Of a stretch of DNA of 64,000 nucleotides, positions 42,798-51,533 are shown one piece after another (position 1 is the first letter of the stretch; each line of letters starts with the position of its first letter). Below the pieces are notes generated by a model that saw only the letters and a program-made list of their open reading frames with translations, ran no database searches and was not told where the DNA came from. This stretch comes from CAWAHD01 sp963781785. Its GTDB lineage: Bacteria; Planctomycetota; Planctomycetia; Isosphaerales; Isosphaeraceae. The position numbers were made by a program, and so were the translations under genes. The DNA is taken from positions 186,001 to 250,000 of the forward strand of contig CAWAHD010000005.1 in assembly GCA_963781785.1 (NCBI GenBank). The letters run 5' to 3'.

Positions 42798-44810
42798 TCA
42801 TCGAACCACAAACCCCAGATACCGAGGGATATCGCCGCGCACGTAGGCGGCCAGCATGCGGACCTGCACCTCGAGCATCCGGCCGTAGCTCATCTTGTAG
42901 CCGAAGACCGGGTGCGTCACCTCCGTCGCCTTGCGCTGCTCGTAAGCCTCGAAGAAGGTCTTGCGACCTTGGTCGGTCAGATAGCAGGCGTCATTCCAGG
43001 TCAAGAAATCCGCGTTTACCAGCATCCCGTTGTTGATCAGGTTCAACACGACCGAGTCGGCAATCACCGGCCGGAATTCCTCCATCAAGTCCAAGGCCAG
43101 CGAAGGCCGGCCGTGCCGGCCCACGTGATAAAAGCCCTGGTACGGGTCAAACCCGACCGTGCAGACCGCCGAGAAACAGTCCTTGACCAGGATCGCGTAA
43201 GCAAAACTCAAGAGCGAGTTGACCGGGTCGCGCGGCGGGCGGCGGTTGCGCGTCGTGAAGTCAAAAGTCGCGCCGGGCGCCCTGGCCTTGAGCATCCGGC
43301 CGAAGTTGGCGAAGTAGACGGCCGCCGCCTGCCCCTCCAGGCCCAGAAGCACGTCCCGATCGGGCGCATCGGCAACGCGCGCCAGCATCAGGGCCATGTC
43401 GCGCACGGCCGGCTCGTCGCTCGCCCGGCGGCTGACATTGCCGGGGTCGCCTTCCGCGTCGCCGGCCTGATCGGGTGTCGGCGCAGGCACAGGCACAGCC
43501 GCGTGCGTCGGCGTCGACGCACGCGGCTGCGAACGCAGCGAACGCATGAGAAGCGTCCGCTGGTTGGCGACCTTGGCCGCAACGACCGCCCGTGCCAGCG
43601 GCCGGGCCCGCGTTGGGTCGGAGAATACCTGGTACTGCGCAGCCCGCAGCGCCACGTTCTTGGGCGGGGCCGGCATGACCGTCGCGATGAACTTGCCGTA
43701 CATGCTCAAGAACACAACCGGGACCTCCGCCTCGGCCAGAGTGTGCAAGGCCTGCGTCGAAACCTGGACATTGCCGAAGACCACAACCTGGCGCACCGAG
43801 ACGATCGGCACCCGGTTTGTCTCCTTGCCGCCGAGAGTGACGACCAGGTGCTCGCTGCGCCGGCCGACGTGCGCGCCCGGCTCCTGCACGTACAGCACCG
43901 CCTTGTCGTCGGTTCGAGGGATCACACGATTGAGGACGACGGGAGACTCGGTCGTCGCCGGTGCAGAACCCGCTCCTCGAAAGGATGAAGGATGAAGGAT
44001 GAAGGATGAAGAAATACACAGCGCGGCGTTGCTAACGGGTTGCGCCGAGACCACCCCCCCTGCCCCCCCTTCGCAAGGGGGGGAAAGTGAACCGAGGCCG
44101 CCGGGCACCTCCGCAGAAGCGCAGGGCCGGGCTTGGCCGGCCGGCTGTGGCCCGGGCAGTACTTCGAGTTCGGGGTGGGCCTGTTGAATCAGGTACAGGG
44201 TCTCTTCGGGCAGGCAGACGGGGGCCAGCGAGCAGCCGAAGCAGCGGTGCCGCAGCTCCGCGGGGAGGGGCTGCGGGGGCGTGTCGCGGGCTGACAGCTC
44301 GCGGATCAAGGCGATCCCCGCCAATGTGCGGGCACGCAGGGATTCGTTAATGGGAACCTCGACGCGGGCCTTGGATCCGACATAGTAGATGACTCCTTCC
44401 GCGACCGTCACGCCCATGCTCTCCTCGACCAGGAGCGCCTGGGCACAGAGCTGAATGGCATCGTTTTCCCAGAAGCTTGGCTCTCCATCCTCGTCGTGCG
44501 GCGCGGCCGACCGCTTGGTCTCGACCGGCCGAATCGCATCGCCCTCTTGTTCCAGCAGGTCGAGCTTGCCGGTGATGCCCAGCCGCTCGGAAGACAGAGA
44601 CACGCTGCGGGTGTGCAGGGCGTCGCCTTCCTTGCGCGTCCGGTTGGCAAGCGCCGGGTCGTTCACCCGACGGTGCTGGAATGTGCCGTCTGCGACGAAC
44701 TCATTGACCGGCATCACCGACTCGACGTATTCCAGGTAGTACAACCGGGGACAGTAGCTCACCTGGTTGAGCGCCCGGACCGGAATCAGCTCGGGTTGAT
44801 CGGCGTTCAT
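42798..44810 (-). CDS. cas4-1: Cas4-Cas1 fusion with repeat-built linker
   Basis: The protein of about 670 residues starts MNADQPELIPVRALNQVSYC. The Cas4 part has one N-terminal Cys (SYCPRLYYLEYV), VETKRS as nuclease core and a three-Cys end (RCFGCSLAPVC), together enough for a 4Fe-4S cluster. The Cas1 part begins around VLNRVIPRTDDKAVLYVQ. It has GLEGQAAAVYFANF with the catalytic Glu, then GFYHVGRHGRPSLALDLMEEFRP. The fusion is typical of type I-G, where Cas4 sets PAM choice and prespacer length. The linker is unusual: it consists of a C7/G7 palindrome (SLSPPCEGGAGG) followed by the 7-bp repeat (SSFILHPSSF), both in frame. The gene starts 83 bp after the WYL gene ends. Confidence 0.93.
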   Translation of the reverse strand: MNADQPELIPVRALNQVSYCPRLYYLEYVESVMPVNEFVADGTFQHRRVNDPALANRTRKEGDALHTRSVSLSSERLGITGKLDLLEQEGDAIRPVETKRSAAPHDEDGEPSFWENDAIQLCAQALLVEESMGVTVAEGVIYYVGSKARVEVPINESLRARTLAGIALIRELSARDTPPQPLPAELRHRCFGCSLAPVCLPEETLYLIQQAHPELEVLPGPQPAGQARPCASAEVPGGLGSLSPPCEGGAGGVVSAQPVSNAALCISSSFILHPSSFRGAGSAPATTESPVVLNRVIPRTDDKAVLYVQEPGAHVGRRSEHLVVTLGGKETNRVPIVSVRQVVVFGNVQVSTQALHTLAEAEVPVVFLSMYGKFIATVMPAPPKNVALRAAQYQVFSDPTRARPLARAVVAAKVANQRTLLMRSLRSQPRASTPTHAAVPVPAPTPDQAGDAEGDPGNVSRRASDEPAVRDMALMLARVADAPDRDVLLGLEGQAAAVYFANFGRMLKARAPGATFDFTTRNRRPPRDPVNSLLSFAYAILVKDCFSAVCTVGFDPYQGFYHVGRHGRPSLALDLMEEFRPVIADSVVLNLINNGMLVNADFLTWNDACYLTDQGRKTFFEAYEQRKATEVTHPVFGYKMSYGRMLEVQVRMLAAYVRGDIPRYLGFVVR
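43981..44085. repeat. Two dispersed repeats in the cas4-1 linker
   Basis: 43981-44012 is a (GAAGGAT)n array of about four copies; about 44,053-44,085 is the C7/G7 palindrome seen elsewhere at 15.6 kb and 49 kb. They are translated in frame in the minus-strand cas4-cas1 gene. Since 7 is not a multiple of 3, any gain or loss of one or two heptamers would break the Cas4-Cas1 reading frame. Confidence 0.85.
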
Positions 44811-44892
44811 CGTCTGAGCACTCCTGTTGAACAGAATCGCTGCGCGGCGCCGGCGACTGCCGGGAAACGGGCTTTGCTGGTGCTCTGGGCGG

Positions 44893-45924
44893 TCAAGGAT
44901 CGGCTGCGACGGCGGCTCGCTCTCCGGCCGATCTCCAGGCCTGGCTTTGATACATGGCGAGCAGTTTCTCGAGCTCTTCATGGACCTCGGTCCGGAAGTC
45001 GTCGGGCTCGAGGACGATGGCGCTGGCCCCGAAGCCGAGCACCCAGGGTTTGATCTCGACGGTGGACGTGAGCCGGAACCGGACCAGCACGCTGCCGTCG
45101 CCCTGCCTGGTGACGACGCGGCCGGGGACCGGCTTCGATTCGAGGACCGTGCGCGCAGCCGGCGGCGCGATCTTGACGACGATGGTCACGTCGCGGTCGC
45201 CTTCGTAGATTCCCAGGGATCCGGCCAGGTGTTTCGCCACGTCGAAATCCTGGGGCCGGGGGAAGATGAGACGGCTGACTTCAATCGATTCGATCCGGTC
45301 GACCTTGTAATGGCGGATCTCGCCGTGACCGGGATCAAAAGCGATCAAATAGAGCCAGCCGGCGTGCCGCACCAGGGTATACGGGTAAACGTCGCGGACC
45401 GCCGGCTCGGTCGCCCGGAGAGACTGGTAGCTGATGTGCACGGCCCGGCATTCTTCGACCGCGAGGGTCAGGTCATCGATGATCTCGGCCTTGCTGGAGT
45501 AGTCGCCGAAGCCGGAGGACGTGCAGTGGAACAACTGGGGAAACCGATCGAGATACGCAATCGCCCGCTCGTCGAGCGTGGCCCGGATCTTGCGGAGTGC
45601 GCTGTGGGCGGCCTGCCAGAGCAGCGTGCCGGCCAGCGGCTCCAGAAAAGGGCGGGCCAAGTAAAGGACGACGGCCTCGTCGAACGTGAATTGCAATGGC
45701 GGAGCACTGCCGTCGCCGGCGAGCCGCCAGGTCTTCTTGCCCCGCTCACCGTCGGTTTCCTTGAGCGGGAAGCCGAGGCGCAGGAAGAGCGCCAGGTCGC
45801 GGCGGATGGTCTTCTCGGCGACCCCCATCTCGCGGGCCATCTCGCGGACAGTCAGGCCATAACGCCGCGCTCCCAGCGTGCGCAGCAGGATCCAGTGGCG
45901 ATAGACCGGAACGTCGTCGTGCAT
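44893..45924 (-). CDS. WYL-domain transcriptional regulator of the cas locus
   Basis: The 343-residue protein starts MHDDVPVYRHWILLRTLGAR. An N-terminal winged helix-turn-helix (LTVREMAREMGVAEKTIRRDLALF) is followed by the WYL domain (VHISYQSL...RDVYPYTLVRHAGWLYLIAF) and a C-terminal WCX extension (RFRLTSTVEIKPWVLGFG). WYL regulators bind nucleic-acid ligands and often control CRISPR or other defence loci. It lies directly upstream of cas4-1 on the same strand and could be the first gene of the operon. The palindrome in the leader is a candidate operator, without proof. The gene is intact. Confidence 0.88.
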   Translation of the reverse strand: MHDDVPVYRHWILLRTLGARRYGLTVREMAREMGVAEKTIRRDLALFLRLGFPLKETDGERGKKTWRLAGDGSAPPLQFTFDEAVVLYLARPFLEPLAGTLLWQAAHSALRKIRATLDERAIAYLDRFPQLFHCTSSGFGDYSSKAEIIDDLTLAVEECRAVHISYQSLRATEPAVRDVYPYTLVRHAGWLYLIAFDPGHGEIRHYKVDRIESIEVSRLIFPRPQDFDVAKHLAGSLGIYEGDRDVTIVVKIAPPAARTVLESKPVPGRVVTRQGDGSVLVRFRLTSTVEIKPWVLGFGASAIVLEPDDFRTEVHEELEKLLAMYQSQAWRSAGERAAVAADP

Positions 45925-46097
45925 TTTGGTAATTGCCAGTTGTCGGTTCTTTGGTGTGGGTTGCCAGAGTTCGGATTTCGATTGATCTTAACCCAGCGTG
46001 GGGCCGGATCTTGTCCAACGTGACGAGCGTTCATCAGTGAGCTGCCCATGCGTGTGGCTTTTTTGCAACGGCCCGACCCGCGCGCACCGGCATTGCC

Positions 46098-46121
46098 GTA
46101 GGTCAGGCTTTCCAGCCTGAC
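46098..46121 (+). repeat. Single copy of a 24-bp REP-like arm
   Basis: The 24 bp starting GTAGGTCAGGC are identical to both arms of the hairpin at 51368-51425. The copy abuts the right-hand flanking repeat. Confidence 0.7.
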
Positions 46122-46615
46122 AAAGTCGCCTTTCGCTCCGCGAAAGAATGTTGTTGTTTTGTCGCCTTTCGCTCCGCGAAAGAATGTTGTTGTTTTGTCG
46201 CCTTTCGCTCCGCGAAAGAATGTTGTTGTTTTGTCGCCTTTCGCTCCGCGAAAGACCTCCCTCCCAATCAGCAGTACACGACATTATTCTGATATCAGTG
46301 TCTGTCGCTCACTAATTTGTCACCCGGCTGGAAAGATTGACCGAGCACCGGCGTGGTTCTTGGTAGAGCAAACGCACAACTTTCGCGGAGCGAAAGGCGA
46401 CTTTGGTCTCACCACGGCGTAGTTATTGGCCGTATTCATCAGCGCTCGTGGCGTCCGCTGGAACAAATGCGCAACTTTCGCGGAGCGAAAGGCGACTTTG
46501 TTCTGACCACGGCGTTGTTGTTGGCCGTATTCATTCGCGCTCGTGGCGTCCGCTGGAACAAATGCGCAACTTTCGCGGAGCGAAAGGCGACTTTGTTCTG
46601 ACCACCACGGCGCTG
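46122..46615 (+). repeat. Right flanking repeat of the CRISPR-Cas locus
   Basis: Four copies of CTTTCGCTCCGCGAAAG lie at an exact 36-bp spacing (46130, 46166, 46202 and 46238). Positions 46231-46615 then match the left element 25,300-25,590 closely, with one extra copy of a 95-bp tandem unit; the palindromes are at 46380, 46475 and 46570. The orientation is the same as on the left, so the two form direct repeats about 20.9 kb apart. Confidence 0.85.
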
Positions 46616-47468
46616 TGACTCGTCTTCATCTCCCTTACCAGCCTCCCCTGCGCACAAGACTCCCGGTGCTGGCAGGTCGAGCATTCCAGCTCCTACCCAC
46701 CGCTCGTGCCTGACTGGTTCTTGGCGTTGTGGCTCCCGGCTGTGTTCCTGTCTCGTCACTCCGCTCGATTTTTCCGTGGCGATCGGTGCCTTCCGTGGTT
46801 GAAACGCCTTGACCATTTTTGATCTACGACAGGATACGAATGAATTGCCGCGGGTGAGCCTCAACCAGGACACGCTCGAACTCCTCACAGTCGGATTCCT
46901 TGTCAAGCTTCGTTTCCTTCGTTTGCTTCTGTTCCAGGGTCGTTCGCGCCGGACAGAACAAGCGCTGAGATTCCGTCCGCGAGCTGGCCTTCGTGCGAGT
47001 TGAACAACTGCCGCAGCGCCACGATCGGCCGTTTCGTGGATCTCGCGCAATTGTGTCCTGTGCGTCTCGATTCGGCGATGCATGAAGTCGGTCTCGGATT
47101 GGAACAGAAGCAAGCTAAGTTAACGAAGAATACGCCGAGATTTGCCGATTCTGCGGATTGCTCCACCGCCTGACCGCCCGGCCCGCCCGCCTGCGCAGGC
47201 ATTGCCGGCCCGCAAAACCTGAACAATCACGCAAACGGGAATGGCGCAGCAAACTTTCCGGCCGATTTGCAAATTTCTTCGCACCAAATTCCCCCTTTTT
47301 GTAGATCGTATCTGGATGGAGGCCCAGCAGACCCGCACGTCTGATCGGCCTCGATCACATGTTCCGATGTGGTCATTCCATGGTACCCCGATCCGGACCG
47401 CCCAATGCCAAGTGCCTATTGCCCGACGCCGGACACCACTAACCCGACACCTTCGAGGAGATTTCCCG
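46616..47468. other. No recognisable gene
   Basis: Minus-strand frames around 46,900-47,110 give helical fragments (ETDFMHRRIETHRTQLREI) broken by stops, which may be a decayed small gene. The upstream part of the next gene's promoter should lie at 47,250-47,450. Confidence 0.45.
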
Positions 47469-49580
47469 ATGCCCGCCTCACAAAAACAGATCAACGCAAA
47501 TCGGGCCAATAGTCGACTCAGTCGTGGCCCAACGTCAGTTTTTGGTAAGTCTCGTTCACGTTGGAACGCTTTAAAACATGGTATGGCCTCGCGCCAGAAC
47601 ACAATCGATGGCGAAAATGCCAGCGAGCTGGAGCAAGAGCTCGACGCCTGGGTCGATGATCTCGAGCCCGAAGGGCCTACCGAGACCGCTTTGGTCCATA
47701 ATGCCGTGCTCGCCCAGTGGAAGGTGGCACGAGCCACGCGATTTCAAAACTCGAGGCTCTCTTCACAGATCGAGAACGCCCAGAAAGAAGAGGACAAGAA
47801 GATCCGCGGCCTCTTTGACCGCCTGCTGCATAACCCCCAGCGGCCGACCGAGATCTATGGCGCCTCAGCCTATGACTCGCAGGAACCACGCATTTCCTGG
47901 TCCCCCAAGCCCGAACCGGGCGGCAACCCCGCCGATCTCGTCGAGGAGATCTGCGCCACCGCCTCGGGCTGCACATTGCTCAAGACCGAGTGGCAGGCCC
48001 TCCGCTCGAGACTCGAGCCCGGTAAGATGTGGGATAACCATGACATGTTCAAATGTATCCGAATGCTGGGCCGCCAGCCGATTCATGCCCTGGACGTGAG
48101 GGAGGTCTCGGTGGTCTTTGTGGCCTGCTCGGTGATCGACCAGGGGCGGCATGATCCGTATGCTCCTCTCAAGTGCGAGCTGGACCACGACGAGTACAGG
48201 ACCTTTGCCCAGCGCGTGCGCGGGCGCTGGACCGACCTGCCCCGCCCCGGCGATCCCGAGGGAGCCCGAGGCGCGCTCCTATCCATCATCGATCGAGTCA
48301 TCGGCGAGCTGGACAGTCAGCTCGCAAGGTTCGAACAGAATAAAGAGCGCGACGCCAGCCGCCGGATCGACGCGCTGTCGTTCGACGACAGCCCGGTGGC
48401 CGCGCGGGTCCGGGCCTACGAGCTCAGTTGCGCGCGCACCCTGTTACGCTCTTTGAGCGAGCTCGCGAGGCGTCGACGCGAGCGGGGCCGCGCCGCCACC
48501 AGGCCGCCAGTCGCACCCGCCGAGGCGACCGACCTGGCGGACACGGCAACCCAGGACCAGGGCCCTGGTCAGGCAACCGATGCCATGGATTCGATCGATG
48601 GGCCAGATGGCTTGGTGACGGACGGCATGCCCATCTCCCCCATCGACGGGGATTCGACGGGCGAGGCGCCGCACGCCCAGGGCGACCTGCCGGTCGATTC
48701 CGCCGTTGCAACCGAAATTCAAGGTACGGTCGCCACGAGCGGCACGACCGCACCCGGCGATCCCGAACGAAACCCATCGTGTGAGCCTCCGGCGGCCGAG
48801 GTGGAAACTCAAAATCCCGACATCGAACCCAATATGGGGGACGGGCAACCCCCCGCGGTGATGAAAAGTGAGTCTTGGTTCGGCTGCGCGTTACCCCCGA
48901 TTGCGTCGGGCCGTTCTTTTCCCCCCCTTGCGAAGGGGGGGCCAGGGGGGAAGGTCGCGGCGCCGCCAGTCACAAGGCCGTCGAGCGCTCTTGGTTCTTT
49001 GATGTCCGAGGCCCCGGCCCCTCCCTCTGAGCCCCTCACCCCCCCTTCGCACGGGGGGGAAAGGGATGGGATCGCAGACGCGACAGCCCAGGCAATCCTC
49101 ACCCCCCCTTCGCAAGGGGGGGAAAGCGATCGCATCGCAGATGCGACAGTGCAGGAAATCCTCACCCCCCCTTCGCAAGGGGGGGAAAGCGATCGGATCG
49201 CAGAGGAGCAACCCGAGTCACCTGCGAGGGCGGCGGTGCAACCGCCACGACCACCTTCAGCCGAACCCGTGCCGGAACCTGCCTGGGAACCACCTGCAAT
49301 CGTGCTCGACCCGATGGCGCAAAGCAGCTTCAAAACGGCGATTGTCGAGGCGCTTGCCCGCCGCGAAGCCGCGGCAAAGGCCCGCGATGCGCTCCCCCCG
49401 CGCGACCGCCACGGCCGCCGGCGGCGCCGCGATGCCAGAAACCAGCGCGGAGCCCGCAAGCCGCCCACCTGGGAGCTCGGGCTGCCTGGTCGCTCGCCGC
49501 TTCTGGCTCCGCTTGCATCCCACGAATTCTCCAACCTTGTTGACGAGGTCCATCAAGAATTGAAAGAGGACTTGATATGA
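47469..49580 (+). CDS. Planctomycete 'NRANSRLS..LKHG' family hypothetical protein
   Basis: The protein of about 703 residues starts MPASQKQINANRANSRLSRG at an ATG preceded by GAGGAG. The opening N.ANs..S.GP.s..GKsRSr.NALKHG is a widespread family found in planctomycetes and acidobacteria, with unknown function. The middle (residues 60-340) is helical. From about residue 350 it is low-complexity, and it contains C7/G7 palindromes translated in frame as LTPPSQGGESDRIADA, repeated with a 63-bp period (around 49,035-49,195). The conserved end (PLASHEFSNLVDEVHQELKEDL) is intact. It is coupled to the next gene by ATGATGA overlap. Confidence 0.7.
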   Translation: MPASQKQINANRANSRLSRGPTSVFGKSRSRWNALKHGMASRQNTIDGENASELEQELDAWVDDLEPEGPTETALVHNAVLAQWKVARATRFQNSRLSSQIENAQKEEDKKIRGLFDRLLHNPQRPTEIYGASAYDSQEPRISWSPKPEPGGNPADLVEEICATASGCTLLKTEWQALRSRLEPGKMWDNHDMFKCIRMLGRQPIHALDVREVSVVFVACSVIDQGRHDPYAPLKCELDHDEYRTFAQRVRGRWTDLPRPGDPEGARGALLSIIDRVIGELDSQLARFEQNKERDASRRIDALSFDDSPVAARVRAYELSCARTLLRSLSELARRRRERGRAATRPPVAPAEATDLADTATQDQGPGQATDAMDSIDGPDGLVTDGMPISPIDGDSTGEAPHAQGDLPVDSAVATEIQGTVATSGTTAPGDPERNPSCEPPAAEVETQNPDIEPNMGDGQPPAVMKSESWFGCALPPIASGRSFPPLAKGGPGGKVAAPPVTRPSSALGSLMSEAPAPPSEPLTPPSHGGERDGIADATAQAILTPPSQGGESDRIADATVQEILTPPSQGGESDRIAEEQPESPARAAVQPPRPPSAEPVPEPAWEPPAIVLDPMAQSSFKTAIVEALARREAAAKARDALPPRDRHGRRRRRDARNQRGARKPPTWELGLPGRSPLLAPLASHEFSNLVDEVHQELKEDLI
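48919..49195. repeat. C7/G7 palindromes inside a coding sequence
   Basis: One inverted copy at about 48,919-48,942 and three forward copies, the last two 63 bp apart, form an element like that at 15.6 kb. All lie in frame in the surrounding gene. Confidence 0.85.
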
Positions 49581-50011
49581 TGACCACACTCGATGACAAC
49601 CTGGAACACAGCCTTGCCCTTGACTGTGCCTGCGGGCTCTCGGTGCGTGCATGGGCTAAACGGAACTGCGTCGAATTCCCTGTGGCGTACGCGCGGTCCA
49701 TTGAAAATGGGTTCCGTGAGCTCGTCGACCTCTTGCGCCTGCGCATCGCGGACCGGATCGTCGGCAGAATGACCGTCGGCGTCCGCGTTGCGGTCAACCA
49801 GCTCATCAGGCTCTGCACAAAAGGGAAGAGTGACGCGATACGTCTCTCGGCCGGCCGCGCACTGCTCAGTTACTTCGTCGCAATATCCCGGCATCTCCAC
49901 GTGAAAGGGATGCTCAGGGGGCTGAAGGAAACCATGGATAAATTGGAGAAGACCGATCCCAGGAGCGCGTGGGTTCCGACTCCGCCATACGGCTTGTCGC
50001 CCGCCCCTTGA
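49577..50011 (+). CDS. Small helical hypothetical protein coupled to upstream gene
   Basis: The 144-residue protein MMTTLDDNLEHSLALDCACG is all-helical. The start ALDCACGLSVRAWAKRN resembles a helix-turn-helix of the type found in small terminase-like or repressor proteins, and SDAIRLSAGRALLSYFVAIS follows. The start codon overlaps the preceding stop. Similar pairs of a long 'ALKHG' protein and a short helical protein are, as I recall, common in planctomycetes, but the function is unknown. Confidence 0.6.
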   Translation: MMTTLDDNLEHSLALDCACGLSVRAWAKRNCVEFPVAYARSIENGFRELVDLLRLRIADRIVGRMTVGVRVAVNQLIRLCTKGKSDAIRLSAGRALLSYFVAISRHLHVKGMLRGLKETMDKLEKTDPRSAWVPTPPYGLSPAP

Positions 50012-50110
50012 CGAAAGCAGAGGCCACGCATTGCCTACGCAGCGTGGATGCACGCACTGTCATTCCAGCCGGTCTCAACTCAAGTGAAGCAAGGGCGTTA
50101 CGTAATCGGC

Positions 50111-50143
50111 TCCTTCATCCTTCATCCTTCATCCTTCATCCTT
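50111..50143. repeat. (TTCATCC)n heptanucleotide repeat
   Basis: About four copies lie between two convergent genes. This is the same repeat as in the cas4-1 linker, here in the opposite orientation. Confidence 0.8.
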
Positions 50144-50144
50144 G

Positions 50145-50669
50145 TTACTCGTCGTCGTCGTCGGGTTCATCGGGCACTTCGATGTCTTCCTCTTCCTCTT
50201 CGACGTCTTCTTCTTCCTCGACAGGTGCGGCTGCGGCTGCGGCCTTTCTGGCGGTCTTGGTCGGGGTGGGTACCGCGCGGGGGATGGCTGCGCCGATGCC
50301 GGGGGCGTCTTCGGCCATCGCTTCCTTGGTCCGCTGGACGAAGTGGGTGCCTTTTCCCTTGGCGGTCAGCTCGGCTGCCCGAGCTTCGGCGGCTTCCTTC
50401 TGGTTGTATTCGAAGGTGCCGACGGGCTTGAAGGCGTCGTTCAAGACGACCCACACGATCCGCATTCTGGCGGCCGGCTTTGTGGACCGTGACGACTTGG
50501 CTCTTGACTTGGGCGGCGCTTTCGGCTTTTTCTTCGGCTTCTTTTCGGCGACGGCCACCTCTTCGACTTCCTCTACGGCGTCGTCGGTTTCGTCTTCCAT
50601 CGGGTCGAGAGGCTCTGCGGCTTCCCGTTGACGCCGCAGATCGAGTCGATTGAGAGGTTTCCCAGCCAT
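50145..50669 (-). CDS. Lys/Glu-rich planctomycete hypothetical protein
   Basis: The protein of about 174 residues starts MAGKPLNRLDLRRQREAAEP. An acidic stretch (DDAVEEVEEV) and a basic stretch (KKPKKKPKAPPKSRAKSS) precede a compact domain, MRIVWVVLNDAFKPVGTFEY then AEARAAELTAKGKGTHFVQR. The tail is again very acidic (EEEEDVEEEEEDIEVPDEPDD). The small domain resembles a conserved planctomycete family. The charged tails suggest a nucleic-acid- or ribosome-associated role, but that is inference. An upstream alternative start at 50762 has unrelated composition. Confidence 0.65.
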   Translation of the reverse strand: MAGKPLNRLDLRRQREAAEPLDPMEDETDDAVEEVEEVAVAEKKPKKKPKAPPKSRAKSSRSTKPAARMRIVWVVLNDAFKPVGTFEYNQKEAAEARAAELTAKGKGTHFVQRTKEAMAEDAPGIGAAIPRAVPTPTKTARKAAAAAAPVEEEEDVEEEEEDIEVPDEPDDDDE

Positions 50670-50771
50670 GACGCCGTCCTTCGCGCACAAAACAACAATG
50701 GTCGCTAGCGTGTTTCCTGGCCGCTCCTGGCTCGCAACACCTGTCCGAGAACGGCACCACAAACCCTTACT

Positions 50772-51269
50772 CTAATCCAACTGCGGTGACTTGACCAGAG
50801 ACTGGGTGCAGGCCGGCCCGGCTTCCTGGCAGTCGACCTTCCAGTGAGGCGGTTTCCGATGCGGGAGGCGAACCTTGGGCGGAACCCCAGAGCCCCGGCC
50901 GAGCTCGACGGCGATTCGATTCAAGAGCTCCAGCGGATGATAAGGCTTGTTGAGGAATTGATCGACGGTCAGCTCGCGCAGAGCGTCCGTGTGCGAATCG
51001 AGGATCGCGGCGCTGCAAACAATCACCGGCTGCAAGGGATTCATGCCCTTGATCCGCCGGCAAACGTCGACGCCAGAGAGCATCGGCAAGTTCAGATCGA
51101 GCAAGACGACGTCGAAGGGACCCGAGCTGGAGAACAACTCGACGCCCTGGCAGCCGTCGGCGGCTTCCACCACTTCGAAGCCCTCGCCGCGCAGGAATTG
51201 CGCGATCAAGCCGCGGAGGAGGTTTTCGTCCTCGACCAGCAAGAGCTTCCCTGCGTGTTCTCCGTCCAT
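50772..51269 (-). CDS. CheY-like response regulator receiver protein
   Basis: Starting at ATG 51269, which has AAGGAG 8 bases ahead, the product of 165 residues reads MDGEHAGKLLLVEDENLLRG. It contains the acidic pair in LLLVEDEN, the phosphoacceptor Asp in VVLLDLNLP, the conserved Ser in IVCSAAI and the Lys in FLNKPYHP. No output domain follows; the C-terminal 35 residues are basic and unstructured. It should be phosphorylated by a partner histidine kinase not present in this window. The ATG at 51308 has no comparable ribosome-binding site. Confidence 0.9.
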   Translation of the reverse strand: MDGEHAGKLLLVEDENLLRGLIAQFLRGEGFEVVEAADGCQGVELFSSSGPFDVVLLDLNLPMLSGVDVCRRIKGMNPLQPVIVCSAAILDSHTDALRELTVDQFLNKPYHPLELLNRIAVELGRGSGVPPKVRLPHRKPPHWKVDCQEAGPACTQSLVKSPQLD

Positions 51270-51367
51270 GGATTTCTCCTTCGGCGGCATATTACCGTCG
51301 CCCGCCATCGGCGCCCACTCGAAATCAAACGACGACCCGACACATGGCTAAGTACCTGGGCCTTGTC

Positions 51368-51425
51368 GTAGGTCAGGCTTTCCAGCCTGACTCTTCGGGA
51401 TGTCAGGCTGGAAAGCCTGACCTAC
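51368..51425. repeat. Perfect 24-bp inverted repeat with 10-bp loop
   Basis: The arms 51368-51391 and 51402-51425 are exact reverse complements (GTAGGTCAGGC... / ...GCCTGACCTAC) with loop TCTTCGGGAT. A single arm also occurs at 46098-46121. It resembles a REP-type hairpin and could also work as a terminator for minus- or plus-strand transcripts. Confidence 0.85.
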
Positions 51426-51533
51426 AGGAGCGCAGGTGCGGCGACAGCTCTAGCCATGTATTGGGTCGTTGAAATCAACAAGGCGGGACGATCCGGGCAT
51501 CGCCGCGGTCGCTCCAGCCTGGCTGCGGGGACT

